Source: RPQJ01 sp963777725 (GTDB lineage: Bacteria; Pseudomonadota; Gammaproteobacteria; Steroidobacterales; Steroidobacteraceae). From it: a DNA stretch of 64,000 nt. This document shows positions 10,119 through 19,361 of this stretch, piece after piece. Positions within the stretch are counted from its first letter, which is position 1. Each line of letters opens with the position of its first letter. The stretch covers positions 186,001-250,000 of the forward strand of contig CAVZRR010000002.1 of the NCBI GenBank assembly GCA_963777725.1. The letters run 5' to 3'. Made by a program: the position numbers and the translations under genes. The notes beneath the pieces are model-generated. The model had not been told where the DNA came from. It was given only the letters and a program-made list of their open reading frames with translations, and made no database searches.

Positions 10119-11222
10119 ATGGCACGCATCGACGCATTCCTGAAGCTCGGCTCGGCGCAAGGCTGCTCGGACGTCCACCTGGCGGTCGGCGTGCCGCCGA
10201 TGCTGCGCATGAACGGGGACCTGCTGCCGATCAAGTTCCGCGACCTCGGCGAGGCCGAGCTCGAGGGCTACGTGACGGAGATCCTGAGCGCCTCGCAGCA
10301 GGAGCAGTTCCACAGGGGACACGACATCGACTTCTCCTACGTGGCGGAGAATGGCGCGCGTTTCCGCGTCAACCTGTTCCGCAAGGACACGGGAGTGGGC
10401 GCGGTGTTCCGCACGATCCCGAGCGACGTCCCGACGCTCGAATCGCTGAACCTGCCGCCGATCGTCAGGAAATTCTGCGACTATCACCAGGGCATGGTGC
10501 TGGTGACGGGATCGACCGGAACCGGCAAGTCCACGACGCTCGCGGCCATGATCGACCTGCTGAACCGGACGCGACGCGCCAACATCGTCAGTCTCGAGGA
10601 TCCGATCGAGTTCGTCCATCGCAGCAAGATGGCGCAGGTGATCCAGCGCGAGCTGCACACGCACCTGCCCTCTTTCGCCGAGGGCGTGCGGGCGGCGATG
10701 CGCGAGGACCCGGACGTGATCCTGGTCGGCGAGTTGCGCGACGCCGACACCGTGCGCTGGGCGATGACCGCCGCGGAGACGGGTCACCTCGTGCTCGGCA
10801 CGCTGCACACCACCAGCGCCGTGAAGACCATCGACCGCATGGTCGACGCGCTGCCGGCCGAGGAGCGCGAGCAGACCAAGAGCTTCCTGTCGCAGAGCCT
10901 GATCGGCGTGGTGACGCAGGTGCTGGTGCGCACGCCGGACCTGCGCGGCCGCCGCGCCGTCTGCGAGGTCATGGTGATGAACCGGGCGATCGGCAAGCTG
11001 ATCATGACCGACCAGACGCACATGCTGCCGTCACAGCTGCAGACGGGCAAGGAGGCGGGGATGCAGACCCTCGACCAGGCGCTGCTCGCGGCGATCCAGG
11101 CCCGCGAGGTGGATCCCGAGGACGCCTTCACGTACGCGACCGACAAGCGGCCACTGACCCGCTACGTCCCGGACGGCACGGCGATCCTCAAGGCCGACGT
11201 GACGCAGGGGATGGCCGGGTGA
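10119..11222 (+). CDS. PilT-type pilus retraction ATPase (first copy)
   Basis: Hexameric secretion-superfamily ATPase of 367 residues expected to power type IV pilus retraction at the inner membrane. Walker A GSTGTGKS is at 131-138, the Asp box is SLEDPIEFVH, Walker B is DPDVILVGELRD, and the His box is AAETGHLVLGTLHTTSA, all intact. A GGGAG ribosome site precedes the ATG. It follows the HEAT-kinase by 13 bases, and its stop overlaps the GTG of the second PilT-type gene. Whether it corresponds to PilT or PilU cannot be decided; the pilT-pilU genes next to yggS in other species are not in this window. Confidence 0.9.
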   Translation: MARIDAFLKLGSAQGCSDVHLAVGVPPMLRMNGDLLPIKFRDLGEAELEGYVTEILSASQQEQFHRGHDIDFSYVAENGARFRVNLFRKDTGVGAVFRTIPSDVPTLESLNLPPIVRKFCDYHQGMVLVTGSTGTGKSTTLAAMIDLLNRTRRANIVSLEDPIEFVHRSKMAQVIQRELHTHLPSFAEGVRAAMREDPDVILVGELRDADTVRWAMTAAETGHLVLGTLHTTSAVKTIDRMVDALPAEEREQTKSFLSQSLIGVVTQVLVRTPDLRGRRAVCEVMVMNRAIGKLIMTDQTHMLPSQLQTGKEAGMQTLDQALLAAIQAREVDPEDAFTYATDKRPLTRYVPDGTAILKADVTQGMAG

Positions 11223-12331
11223 GCACCGGGGGGAGCCAGATCATCGCCGAGGAGACCGGCCAGCACGCGCCGCGGCGCATCGACGAGTTCCTGCGCGACG
11301 TGCTGATCAAGGGCGGTTCCGACCTGCACTTCGTCGCGGGCGATCCGCCGCGCATCCGGCTGCACGGCGAGTTGCAGACGCTGCGCGACGCACCGCTCGG
11401 GCAGGATCAGGTGCGCGACGCACTGCAGGAGATCATGACCCGGCAGGCGTTGGCCAGGCTCGACGAGAAGGACGGCGCCGACTTCGCCTACACGATCCCT
11501 GGCGTGTCGCGCTTCCGCGTCAACGTGTTCCGCCACATCGGCGGGCTCGGCGGCGTTTTCCGCGCGATTCCCTCCAAGGCGTTGACGCTCGACCAGCTCA
11601 ACATGCCCGAAGCCGTGCGCAGCCTGTGCCGCACCAACAACGGGTTGATCCTGGTGACCGGCAAGACCGGCTCCGGCAAGTCCACGACGCTCGCCGCGAT
11701 GATCGACGACATCAACGCGCGCGTGAAGGGCCACATCCTGACGATCGAGGACCCGATCGAGTTCGTGCACCCGCGCCGGGCCTGCCTGGTCAGCCAGCGC
11801 GAGGTCGGCGTGCACAGCCCGAGCTTCGCCGACGCGCTGCATTCCGCGCTGCGCGAGGATCCCGACGTGGTCCTGGTCGGCGAATTGCGCGACCTCGAGA
11901 CGATGAGCATCGCGGTGACGGCGGCCGAGATGGGCATCCTCGTCATGGGCACGTTGCACACGAACGGCGCCGCGGCCACGGTGGACCGCATCGTCAACGC
12001 GTTCCCGTCCGACAAGCAGGCGCACGTCCGCACGATGCTCTCGACCTCGCTGCGCGGCGTGATCTCGCAGCAGCTGATCCAGCGTGCCGACAAGCGGGGG
12101 CGGGTCGCCGCGCTCGAACTGCTGATCAACACCCCCGCGGTCTCGAACCTGATCCGCCAGGGCAAGCTCGACCAGCTCGAGAACACGATGCAGAGCGGCG
12201 CGCAGCACGGCATGCGCACGATGGACACCGCGATCCAGGAAATGCTCGACAAGGGCCTGATCTCAGGGCGCTCGGCCTACGAGAAGGCCATGAACAAGCA
12301 GCGCTTCGAGCAGGTGAAGGACGTGGGCTGA
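11219..12331 (+). CDS. PilT-type pilus retraction ATPase (second copy)
   Basis: 370 residues from a GTG overlapping the previous stop. Walker A GKTGSGKS is at 148-155, the Asp box is TIEDPIEFVHP, Walker B is DPDVVLVGELRD, and the His box is AAEMGILVMGTLHTNGA. It has a longer N-terminus than the first copy (about 17 extra residues) and a C-terminal LINTPAVSNLIRQGKLDQL, which matches the PilT region that contains the retraction-essential AIRNLIRE-like motif. The two ATPases are clearly paralogous but divergent, consistent with a PilT/PilU-like pair in which one accessory subunit modulates the other. Confidence 0.9.
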   Translation: MSTGGSQIIAEETGQHAPRRIDEFLRDVLIKGGSDLHFVAGDPPRIRLHGELQTLRDAPLGQDQVRDALQEIMTRQALARLDEKDGADFAYTIPGVSRFRVNVFRHIGGLGGVFRAIPSKALTLDQLNMPEAVRSLCRTNNGLILVTGKTGSGKSTTLAAMIDDINARVKGHILTIEDPIEFVHPRRACLVSQREVGVHSPSFADALHSALREDPDVVLVGELRDLETMSIAVTAAEMGILVMGTLHTNGAAATVDRIVNAFPSDKQAHVRTMLSTSLRGVISQQLIQRADKRGRVAALELLINTPAVSNLIRQGKLDQLENTMQSGAQHGMRTMDTAIQEMLDKGLISGRSAYEKAMNKQRFEQVKDVG

Positions 12332-12364
12332 CGGCACGGCCAGCTCCGGGGGCGGCGACCGTCC

Positions 12365-12389
12365 CGCATCGGCGATGCGTGGCATAATT
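12365..12389 (+). promoter_or_regulatory. Palindrome and putative -10 upstream of metG
   Basis: CGCATC-GGC-GATGCG (12365-12379) is a perfect 6-bp inverted repeat followed directly by TGGCATAATT. CATAAT is a plausible -10 about 30 bases before the metG start. The palindrome could be an operator or the foot of the preceding operon's transcript. No -35 match was found. Confidence 0.3.
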
Positions 12390-12418
12390 GCCCGCCCTGC
12401 CCGGCCCGTCCTGCCCCA

Positions 12419-14485
12419 ATGAACGCCGCGAACCGCCGCACGATCCTCGTCACGAGCGCCCTGCCGTACGCCAACGGCGCCCCGCACCTCGGGCACATCG
12501 TCGAGTACGTGCAGACCGACATCTGGGTACGCTACCAGCGGCTGCGCGGCCACGACTGCCTGTACGTCTGCGCGAGCGACGCGCACGGCACGCCGATCAT
12601 GCTCAAGGCGCGGCAGGAGGGCATCTCGCCCGAGGCGCTGATCGAGCGCGTCGGCGCCGAGCAGAGGCGCGACTTCGCGGACTTCGACGTCTCGTTCGAC
12701 AACTTCCACACCACGCACTCGCCGGAGAACCGGGAGGTCACGGAAGGCATCTACCGGCGGCTGCTGGCCGGCGGCCACATCCGCCGCGAGACCATCCGCC
12801 AGGCGTACGACGAGCAGGCGCAGATGTTCCTGCCCGACCGCTACGTGCGCGGCACTTGCCCGCGCTGCGGCGCGCTCGACCAGTACGGCGACAGCTGCGA
12901 GTCCTGCGGGGCCACCTACACGCCGGCCGACCTGCTCAACGCGATCTCGGTCGTGAGCGGCACGCCGCCGGTGCAGCGCGACTCCGAGCACCTGTTCTTC
13001 CGGCTCGGCGACTTCGAGCCGATGCTGCGCGAGTGGACCGGCTCGGGGCGTTTGCAGCCCGCCGTCACCGCAAAGCTCGACGAGTGGTTCACGGCCGGCC
13101 TGCGTGACTGGGACATCTCGCGCGACGCGCCGTATTTCGGCTTCGAGATCCCGGGCGAGACCGGCAAGTTTTTCTACGTCTGGCTCGATGCGCCGATCGG
13201 CTACCTCGGCAGCTTCCTGCAGTACTGTCGGCGCACGGGCCTCGACTTCGACCGCTACTGGAAGGCCGGCTCGGACGCCGAGGTCTACCACTTCATCGGC
13301 AAGGACATCGTCTACTTCCACACGCTGTTCTGGCCGGCCGTGCTGCACGGCTCGGGCTATCGACCGCCGACGGCCGTCTACGCGCACGGTTTCCTGACCG
13401 TGAACGGGCAGAAGATGTCGAAGTCGCGCGGCACGTTCATCACCGCACGCGCCTGGCTCGATCACCTGCCCGCGGAATACCTGCGGTATTTCTATGCGTC
13501 GCGGCTCGGCCCCGGCGTCGACGACCTCGACCTGAACCTCGACGAGTTCGTCGGCAAGATCAATTCTGACCTGGTCGGCAAGCTCGTCAACATCGCGAGC
13601 CGCTGCGCCGGGTTCATCGCCCGTGGCTCGCAGGGCCGGCTCGCGGAGCGGCTGCCCGAGCCCGCCCTGTACGATGAATTCGCCGCCGCAGCGGAGCGGA
13701 TCGGCGCGGCGTACGAGGGACGCGACCTCGCCTGCGTCGTCCGCGAGGTCATGCTGCTCGCCGACCGAGCCAACCTGTACATCGACCAGCAGAAGCCGTG
13801 GCTGATGGCCAAGGATCCGGCACGCGCGGCCGACGTGCAGGGCGTCTGCACCCAGGGCCTGAACCTTTTCAGGGTGCTCGTGCTGTACCTGAAGCCCATC
13901 GTGCCGCGACTGGCCGCGGGCGCCGAGCGCTTCCTCGGACTGCCCGACCAGCGTTGGGCCGACGTCACCCAGCCGCTGCTGGGGCAGACGATCGGCACCT
14001 ACGAGCCGCTCGCGACGCGGGTGGATCCCGCCGCCACCAAGGCGCTGCTGGGGGCCTCGACCGAAAGCCTGAAGCCCACGGGCGTGCCGACGGCTGCGAC
14101 GCCCGCGGTCGGCGCGAGCGCAGCGCCGGTGCCACCGGCGCCGACAGTGCCGCCGATGTCTCCGGTGTCGATCGAGGATTTCGCGCGAATCGACTTGCGG
14201 ATCGCGCGCATCGTGACTGCCGAGCAGGTCGAGGGGGCGGACAAGCTGCTGCGGCTCGTCGTGGACCTCGGCGGCGAGCGTCGCACCGTGTTCGCCGGCA
14301 TCCGGCAGGCTTATGCGCCCGACCGGCTCGTCGGCCGGCTCACGGTCGTCGTCGCGAACCTCGAACCGCGCAAGATGCGCTTCGGCACGTCCGAGGGCAT
14401 GGTCCTGGCGGCCGGCCCGGGCGGCGCCGACATCTTCCTGCTGGCCCCGGACGAAGGCGCGCAGCCGGGCATGAAAGTGAAGTAA
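12419..14485 (+). CDS. metG: Methionyl-tRNA synthetase
   Basis: Charges tRNA-Met and the initiator tRNA. 688 residues, the length of the dimeric form. The HIGH-type motif lies in PYANGAPHLGH (16-26). Zinc knuckle cysteines are in CPRCGALDQYGDSCESCGA, and the KMSKS loop is at 332-336. A C-terminal tRNA-binding OB domain (about residues 580-688, beginning IEDFARIDLRIARIV and ending GAQPGMKVK) is attached through an Ala/Pro-rich linker. It starts the forward-strand run metG-rsx-nth, with rsxA 18 bases downstream. Confidence 0.97.
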   Translation: MNAANRRTILVTSALPYANGAPHLGHIVEYVQTDIWVRYQRLRGHDCLYVCASDAHGTPIMLKARQEGISPEALIERVGAEQRRDFADFDVSFDNFHTTHSPENREVTEGIYRRLLAGGHIRRETIRQAYDEQAQMFLPDRYVRGTCPRCGALDQYGDSCESCGATYTPADLLNAISVVSGTPPVQRDSEHLFFRLGDFEPMLREWTGSGRLQPAVTAKLDEWFTAGLRDWDISRDAPYFGFEIPGETGKFFYVWLDAPIGYLGSFLQYCRRTGLDFDRYWKAGSDAEVYHFIGKDIVYFHTLFWPAVLHGSGYRPPTAVYAHGFLTVNGQKMSKSRGTFITARAWLDHLPAEYLRYFYASRLGPGVDDLDLNLDEFVGKINSDLVGKLVNIASRCAGFIARGSQGRLAERLPEPALYDEFAAAAERIGAAYEGRDLACVVREVMLLADRANLYIDQQKPWLMAKDPARAADVQGVCTQGLNLFRVLVLYLKPIVPRLAAGAERFLGLPDQRWADVTQPLLGQTIGTYEPLATRVDPAATKALLGASTESLKPTGVPTAATPAVGASAAPVPPAPTVPPMSPVSIEDFARIDLRIARIVTAEQVEGADKLLRLVVDLGGERRTVFAGIRQAYAPDRLVGRLTVVVANLEPRKMRFGTSEGMVLAAGPGGADIFLLAPDEGAQPGMKVK

Positions 14486-14503
14486 CCACCGCCCGCTTCC
14501 GAC

Positions 14504-15087
14504 ATGTCGGACCTGCTGCTGCTGGCCCTCGGAGCGAGTCTCGTCAACAACTTCGTGCTGACGAATTTCCTGGGCTTGTGCCCGTTCGTCGGCGTCAGTC
14601 GCCGCTTCGAGGCCGCGGCCGGCATGGCGCTCGCGACGCTGTTCGTGCTGACGCTGGCCTCCGGGCTCAGTTACGCGGCCTGGCACTGGCTGCTCGAGCC
14701 GCTCGGCCTCGGCTACCTGCGTACGCTGGTCTTCATCCTGTTGATCGCGGGCGTCGTGCAGGGCACGGAACTGGTCGTGCGTGCGACGAGCCCATTGCTG
14801 CACGAATTGCTCGGCGTGTTCTTGCCGCTGATTACCACCAATTGCGCCGTGCTCGGCGTCGCCCTGCTCAATCTCGACCGGCAGCACGGACTGCTCGAGT
14901 CGCTGGTGTTCGGCGCAGCCGCCGCGGCCGGATTCGGCCTCGCGCTGCTGCTGTTCGCGGCGCTGCGCGAACGGATCGATTCCGGGGACGTCCCGGCCGC
15001 CTTTGCAAGGGCACCCCGATCGCGCTCGTGACGGCGGGCCTCATGGCCCTGGCCTTCATGGGCTTCAGCGGACTGGGCGGCTCGTGA
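14504..15087 (+). CDS. rsxA: Electron transport complex subunit RsxA/RnfA (frame interrupted)
   Basis: Membrane subunit of the Rnf/Rsx ion-translocating ferredoxin:NAD oxidoreductase. The main frame runs through LVNNFVLTNFLGLCPFVGVS and FLPLITTNCAVLGVALLNL to DVPAAF, then would stop at 15031 after an unrelated tail. The expected ending (KGTPIALVTAGLM, then ALAFMGFSGL) is present in another frame and stops at 15087, which overlaps the rsxB GTG start as expected for an intact operon. The shift is at about 15003-15008 (TTTGCAAGG) and is equivalent to one missing base or two extra. Probably a sequence error; otherwise a truncated pump subunit. Conserved Cys of the LGLC and TTNC motifs are intact. 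Confidence 0.85.
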
Positions 15088-15605
15088 GCGTCACGACGCT
15101 GTTGCCGGCGGTGGGCCTGGCGGCCGGCCTGGCCGCCACGATCGGCGCGGCGCTGGGCTGGGCGGCGTCGCGTCTGCGACCGGATGCGGGCTCGCTGGTC
15201 GAGCAGATCGATGCGCTGTTGCCGCAGACGCAGTGCGGACAGTGTCGCTACCCCGGCTGCCGGCCCTACGCCGAGGCGATCGCAAGCGGTACCGCGGACA
15301 TCGACCGCTGCCCGCCGGGTGGCGAGGCCACGGTGCGCGCTCTTGCCGCGCTGCTGGGTCGCGCACCGATCCCCGTGGACCCGCAGTTCGGACCGACCAA
15401 GCCGCGCCAGGTCGCCGTGATCGACGAGGAACGCTGCATCGGTTGCGCGCTGTGCCTGCCCGCCTGCCCGGTGGACGCCATCGTCGGCGCGCCGCGCTTC
15501 ATGCACACGGTCATCGAAGCGCAGTGCACCGGCTGCGAACTCTGCTTGCCGCCCTGCCCGGTCGACTGCATCGAGTTGCGCTCGACGGCGGACCTGCCCG
15601 GATGA
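15084..15605 (+). CDS. rsxB: Electron transport complex subunit RsxB/RnfB
   Basis: Ferredoxin-like subunit carrying electrons within the Rnf/Rsx complex. 173 residues from GTG 15084. An N-terminal hydrophobic anchor (LPAVGLAAGLAATIGAALGW) is followed by the Fe-S domain CGQCRYPGCRPYAEAI...DRCPPGG, then two 4Fe-4S ferredoxin motifs, CIGCALCLPACPVDAI and CTGCELCLPPCPVDCI. All cluster cysteines are present. The start overlaps the rsxA stop and the stop overlaps the rsxC ATG. Confidence 0.94.
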   Translation: MSVTTLLPAVGLAAGLAATIGAALGWAASRLRPDAGSLVEQIDALLPQTQCGQCRYPGCRPYAEAIASGTADIDRCPPGGEATVRALAALLGRAPIPVDPQFGPTKPRQVAVIDEERCIGCALCLPACPVDAIVGAPRFMHTVIEAQCTGCELCLPPCPVDCIELRSTADLPG

Positions 15606-17054
15606 GCAACCGGCCCGCCCTGCCGGCCGGGTTGCGGCTCGATGCACGCAAGACGGCATCGCTGCAGCGCCCATTGCGCACCGCACCCGCGCCACGGATC
15701 GCCGTGCTCGCGATCGACCAGGGTTCCGGCGAGGCGGCGGAACCGATCGTCACGGTCGGCACGCGTGTCGGCATCGGTACGCCGATCGCTCGGGCCGCCA
15801 GCAATGCGGCGACCGACCTGCACTCGCCCGTCGCGGGCGTCGTGGTCGAGATCGCAACGCGATCGACGGTGGCGGGCGTCGGTCGTTGCATCCTGATCGA
15901 GAACGACGCCACGGACGCGCGGGACCCGGCCCTGGCGCCCGTCGACTGGCGCGCGCTCGACGGCGTCACGCTGCTCGATTGCCTGCGCGACGCCGGCATC
16001 GCGGGCCTCGGCGGTGCGGCCTTTCCGGCGGCGGGCAAGCTGGCGCTGGCGCGGGCGAGCGCCGTCGCGCACCTGGTCCTGAACGGCGCCGAGTGCGAGC
16101 CCTGGATCTGCTGCGACGACGCGCTGATGCGTGAACGCGCGGCTGACGTCGTGCTGGGCGGCCAGGTCATGCTCGCTGCCAGCGGCGCAACGCGCTGCAC
16201 GATCGCAATCGAGGACGACAAGCCGGAGGCCATCGCCGCGATCACAGCTGCAATCGCTGCGGAGCAGGACGACCGCGTCGAACTCGTCGAGTTGCCTGCG
16301 CTCTATCCGCTCGGCGCCGAACGACAATTGATCGAGGCGATCACCGGTCTCGAGGTGCCGCACGACGCGCTGCCGCCGGCCATCGGCGTCGTCTGCCAGA
16401 ACGTGGGCACCGCTGCGGCCGTCGCGCGGTTCGTCGGCACCGGCGAGCCGCTCGTGTCGCGGATCGTCACCGTCACGGGGAGCGGGGTCGCCTGCCCCGG
16501 GAATCTCGAGGTCCGCATCGGCACGCCGATTGCCGACCTGATCGCGGCCTGCGGTGGTTACCAGCGCGATCCGGCCCGACTGATCGTCGGCGGCGCGATG
16601 ACCGGTCGGTCGTCGACGAGCGACCTCGTGCCGACGACCAAAGGCGTCAACTGCATCGTCGCCGCTACGCTCGCCGACCTGGCGATCCGCGATCCGGAAA
16701 TGCCGTGCATCCGCTGCGGAGACTGCGCGAGCGGTCTGCCCCGCCCGATTGCTGCCGCAACAATTGCACCGTGCCGCGCAAGCCGACGATCGTGATGGGC
16801 TCGCGCGGCTGGGGCTGGCGGACTGCATCGAGTGCGGCTGTTGCGATTACGTGTGCCCGAGCCAGATCCCGCTCACGGCTCGATTTCACGCCGCGCGGCT
16901 GCGCATGCAGCTGCACGATGCGGAGCGACGACGGGCGGCCGAGGCGCGCGAGCGATTCGAGCACCACGAGCGGCGGCTCGCCGAACAGGCCGCGGCCGAG
17001 CGACTCGCCTTCGAGGCCGCTCGACGCCGGGCTCGCGGCGCGGGACCGACGTAG
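15602..17054 (+). CDS. rsxC: Electron transport complex subunit RsxC/RnfC (frame interrupted)
   Basis: NADH- and FMN-binding peripheral subunit of Rnf/Rsx. The first frame carries the core GLGGAAFPAAGKLA, LNGAECEPWICCDDALM and the start of the first cluster motif (MPCIRCGDCAS), then fails. The rest (VCPARLLPQQ, CIECGCCDYVCPSQIPL and a Glu/Arg-rich tail) continues in another frame to TAG 17054. One extra G at about 16733-16734 (AGCGGTCTG) explains it. The repaired protein is about 483 residues, shorter than the enteric form because the long C-terminal Ala/Lys repeat region is absent, as in many species. rsxD begins on the next base. Confidence 0.87.
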
Positions 17055-18026
17055 ATGCCCGCCACGGAGTTCCAGGTCGCCGCGCCGCCGCACGTGATCG
17101 CCGGGTTCACCGTGCCGCGCGTGATGTTCCAGGTGCTGCTCGCGCTCGTCCCGTTTGCAGTCGTGCACGTCTGGCTGTTCGGTCCCGCGCTATTGCTGCA
17201 GCTGGGGATCGCCGCCGTGACGGCGCTCGGCTGCGAGGCACTGGCGCTGCGGCTGCGAGGCCGACCGATGCCGCAGTTCCTCCGCGATGGCAGCGTGCTC
17301 GTCACCGCTGCGCTGCTCGCGGTCAGCGTGCCGCCACTGCTGCCCTGGTGGCTGACGGCGTTCGGCACGGCAATCGCCGTGCTGCTCGGCAAGCACGCCT
17401 ATGGCGGCCTCGGGCAGAACCCGTTCAACCCGGCGATGGTCGGTTACGCGGTGCTGCTCGTGTCGTTCCCCGTCGAGATGACGCGCTGGCCAGTGCCTGG
17501 ACCGCAGTGGGATGCCGTGACGGGCGCCACGGCCCTCGACGCGCTGCGCACCGGCCTTGCGCAGAGTTACACGATGCAGGAGATCCTGGCCGATCCGGCC
17601 TTCGGCCGCGTGGGAGCTGCGGGCGGCGAATGGCTGAACCTGGCGGCTCTCCTCGGCGGCAGCTACCTGCTGCTGCGTCGCGTGATCCGCTGGCAGATCC
17701 CAGTCGCGATGCTGGCGGGTCTGGCCCTGCCCGCCGCGCTGATGCACGCGATCGACCCCGGGGCGTACGCCGGTGCGCTGTTCCATCTTGCGTCCGGCGC
17801 GACGATGCTCGGCGCCTTCTTCATTGCGACCGACCCCGTTTCCGCGGCGACCAGTGACCGCGGACGACTGTATTTCGGGGCCGGCATCGGCGTGCTCACC
17901 TGGGTCATTCGCAGCTGGGGCGGCTATCCGGACGGCGTGGCTTTTGCCGTGCTGCTGATGAACCTCGCCGTGCCGTTGCTCGATCGCTATACCGTGCCGA
18001 GGATCCATGGCCACCGAGGACGCTAA
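17055..18026 (+). CDS. rsxD: Electron transport complex subunit RsxD/RnfD
   Basis: Multi-spanning membrane subunit with covalently bound FMN. 323 residues, intact. The flavinylation motif DAVTGAT places the FMN-threonine at about residue 159. About nine hydrophobic helices are visible, and GGLGQNPFNPAMVGYA is a family block. The ATG directly follows the rsxC stop and the last 20 bases overlap rsxG. This intact frame, between interrupted rsxC and rsxE, argues that the operon is not decaying. Confidence 0.94.
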   Translation: MPATEFQVAAPPHVIAGFTVPRVMFQVLLALVPFAVVHVWLFGPALLLQLGIAAVTALGCEALALRLRGRPMPQFLRDGSVLVTAALLAVSVPPLLPWWLTAFGTAIAVLLGKHAYGGLGQNPFNPAMVGYAVLLVSFPVEMTRWPVPGPQWDAVTGATALDALRTGLAQSYTMQEILADPAFGRVGAAGGEWLNLAALLGGSYLLLRRVIRWQIPVAMLAGLALPAALMHAIDPGAYAGALFHLASGATMLGAFFIATDPVSAATSDRGRLYFGAGIGVLTWVIRSWGGYPDGVAFAVLLMNLAVPLLDRYTVPRIHGHRGR

Positions 18027-18666
18027 GTCCGGCGCGCGACGCGCGCTGCAGGCGGCCGCGATTCTCGGCCTCGCAGCCGTCATCGCGGTCGGACTGGTCT
18101 CCGTCGTGCATGACCTCGCGCAGCCGCGTATCGAGGCGAGCCAGCGTGCGGAGCGGCTGGCCCAGCTGACCGCTGTCCTCGGCGGCGTACGCTATGACAA
18201 CGATCCCCTTGCCGACGTCACGTTCGTGCGCGACCCGGAATTGCTCGGCGTGGACGCGGCCTTGCCCGTGCATCGCGCGCGACTCGCAGGCAACCCGGCT
18301 GCATTGCTCTTCACTGCGGTGGCGCCCGACGGGTATGCCGGAGCGATCCGGCTGCTGGTCGCGACCGACGCCGACGGGAGGTTGCTGGGCGTCCGGGTGC
18401 TGTCCCACCGCGAGACGCCGGGACTTGGCGACGCCATCGAGGAGCGCCGCTCGCCCTGGATCCGGATCTTCGACGGCCGGTCCCTGGCCGACCCTCCCGC
18501 CGAACGCTGGAAGGTCCGCAAGGACGGCGGCGACTTCGACCAGTTCACCGGCGCGACCGTGACGCCGCGGGCGATCGTCGGGGCCGTGCGCAACGTGCTC
18601 GTCTATCAGCAGCAGCATCGCGACGAGCTGTTCTTCGCGGCGCCGGTCGCTGCGGTCGCGCCTTAG
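18007..18666 (+). CDS. rsxG: Electron transport complex subunit RsxG/RnfG
   Basis: 219-residue subunit with one N-terminal membrane anchor (AAAILGLAAVIAVGLVSVV) and a periplasmic FMN-binding domain. The flavinylation motif DQFTGAT gives Thr184 as the attachment residue. SHRETPGLGDAIEERRSPWI is the conserved FMN-domain segment. It overlaps rsxD by 20 bases and precedes rsxE by 13. Confidence 0.93.
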   Translation: MATEDAKSGARRALQAAAILGLAAVIAVGLVSVVHDLAQPRIEASQRAERLAQLTAVLGGVRYDNDPLADVTFVRDPELLGVDAALPVHRARLAGNPAALLFTAVAPDGYAGAIRLLVATDADGRLLGVRVLSHRETPGLGDAIEERRSPWIRIFDGRSLADPPAERWKVRKDGGDFDQFTGATVTPRAIVGAVRNVLVYQQQHRDELFFAAPVAAVAP

Positions 18667-18679
18667 CTAGAATGCCGCC

Positions 18680-19361
18680 ATGACCTCGCGTGCGCTGCTG
18701 TTGAACGGACTCCGGGACCAGAATCCCGGCTTCGTGCAGCTGCTGGGCCTGTGCCCGCTGCTGGCGGTGAGCACCTCGGTCGCCAACGCGCTTGGCCTCG
18801 GCCTCGCGACGCTGGTCGTGCTGCTCGCCAGCAATGCTGCTCGCTGCGCTCGCGGGCCCGCGCCTGCCACGCGAGGTGCGTCTCGCGGTGTTCGTGCTGG
18901 TCATCGCCGCCGCGGTCACTGCGGTCGAGTTGTCGATGGCAGCGTGGTGGCCCGGCCTGCACGCGTCGCTCGGCATCTTCCTGCCGTTGATCGTCACGAA
19001 CTGCCTGGTGCTGGCCCGCGCCGAATCTTTCGCGTCGCGCGAGCCGCTGTCGCGAGCGCTGCTCGACGGACTGGCGATGGGGCTCGGGTTCCTGGTGGCC
19101 CTGCTGCTGCTCGGCGCGACGCGGGAGCTGGTCGGCCAGGGCAGCCTCGGCGCCGATCTGCACCTGCTGTTCGGCGAACGCGTGCGCGACGCCGGGTGGC
19201 GACTCTTCGACCGCGAACACGGCCTGCTGATCGCGTTGCTGCCGCCCGGCGCGTTCGTGTTGCTCGGCCTCTTGCTGGCGCTGGGCAATGCGCAGTCGGC
19301 GCGGAAGCGCGACGCCGCAGCGGCTGTACCCGTGGTCGCCGAGCCGGAACTCCGCTCGTGA
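18680..19361 (+). CDS. rsxE: Electron transport complex subunit RsxE/RnfE (frame interrupted)
   Basis: Membrane subunit paralogous to RsxA. The first frame gives LLLNGLRDQNPGFVQLLGLC, then PLLAV and NALGLGLATLVVLLASN. It then breaks at about 18828-18836 and resumes in the +1 frame with LLAALAGPRLPREVRLAVFV, LGIFLPLIVTNCLVLARAE and LPPGAFVLLGLLLAL to the TGA at 19361. The stop overlaps the nth GTG, as in an intact operon. The change is equivalent to one inserted or two deleted bases. The conserved Cys in LGLC and VTNC are kept. Likely sequence error. Confidence 0.85.

Noticed and set aside
12263..14887. An 874-codon frame antisense to metG and rsxA
   Set aside because: Shadow frame produced by third-position GC bias; metG on the other strand has HIGH, KMSKS and zinc motifs.
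14504..19361. Calling rsxA, rsxC and rsxE pseudogenes
   Set aside because: The same kind of single-base break occurs in essential ileS, and operon overlaps fit the repaired frames, so error is the more economical explanation.
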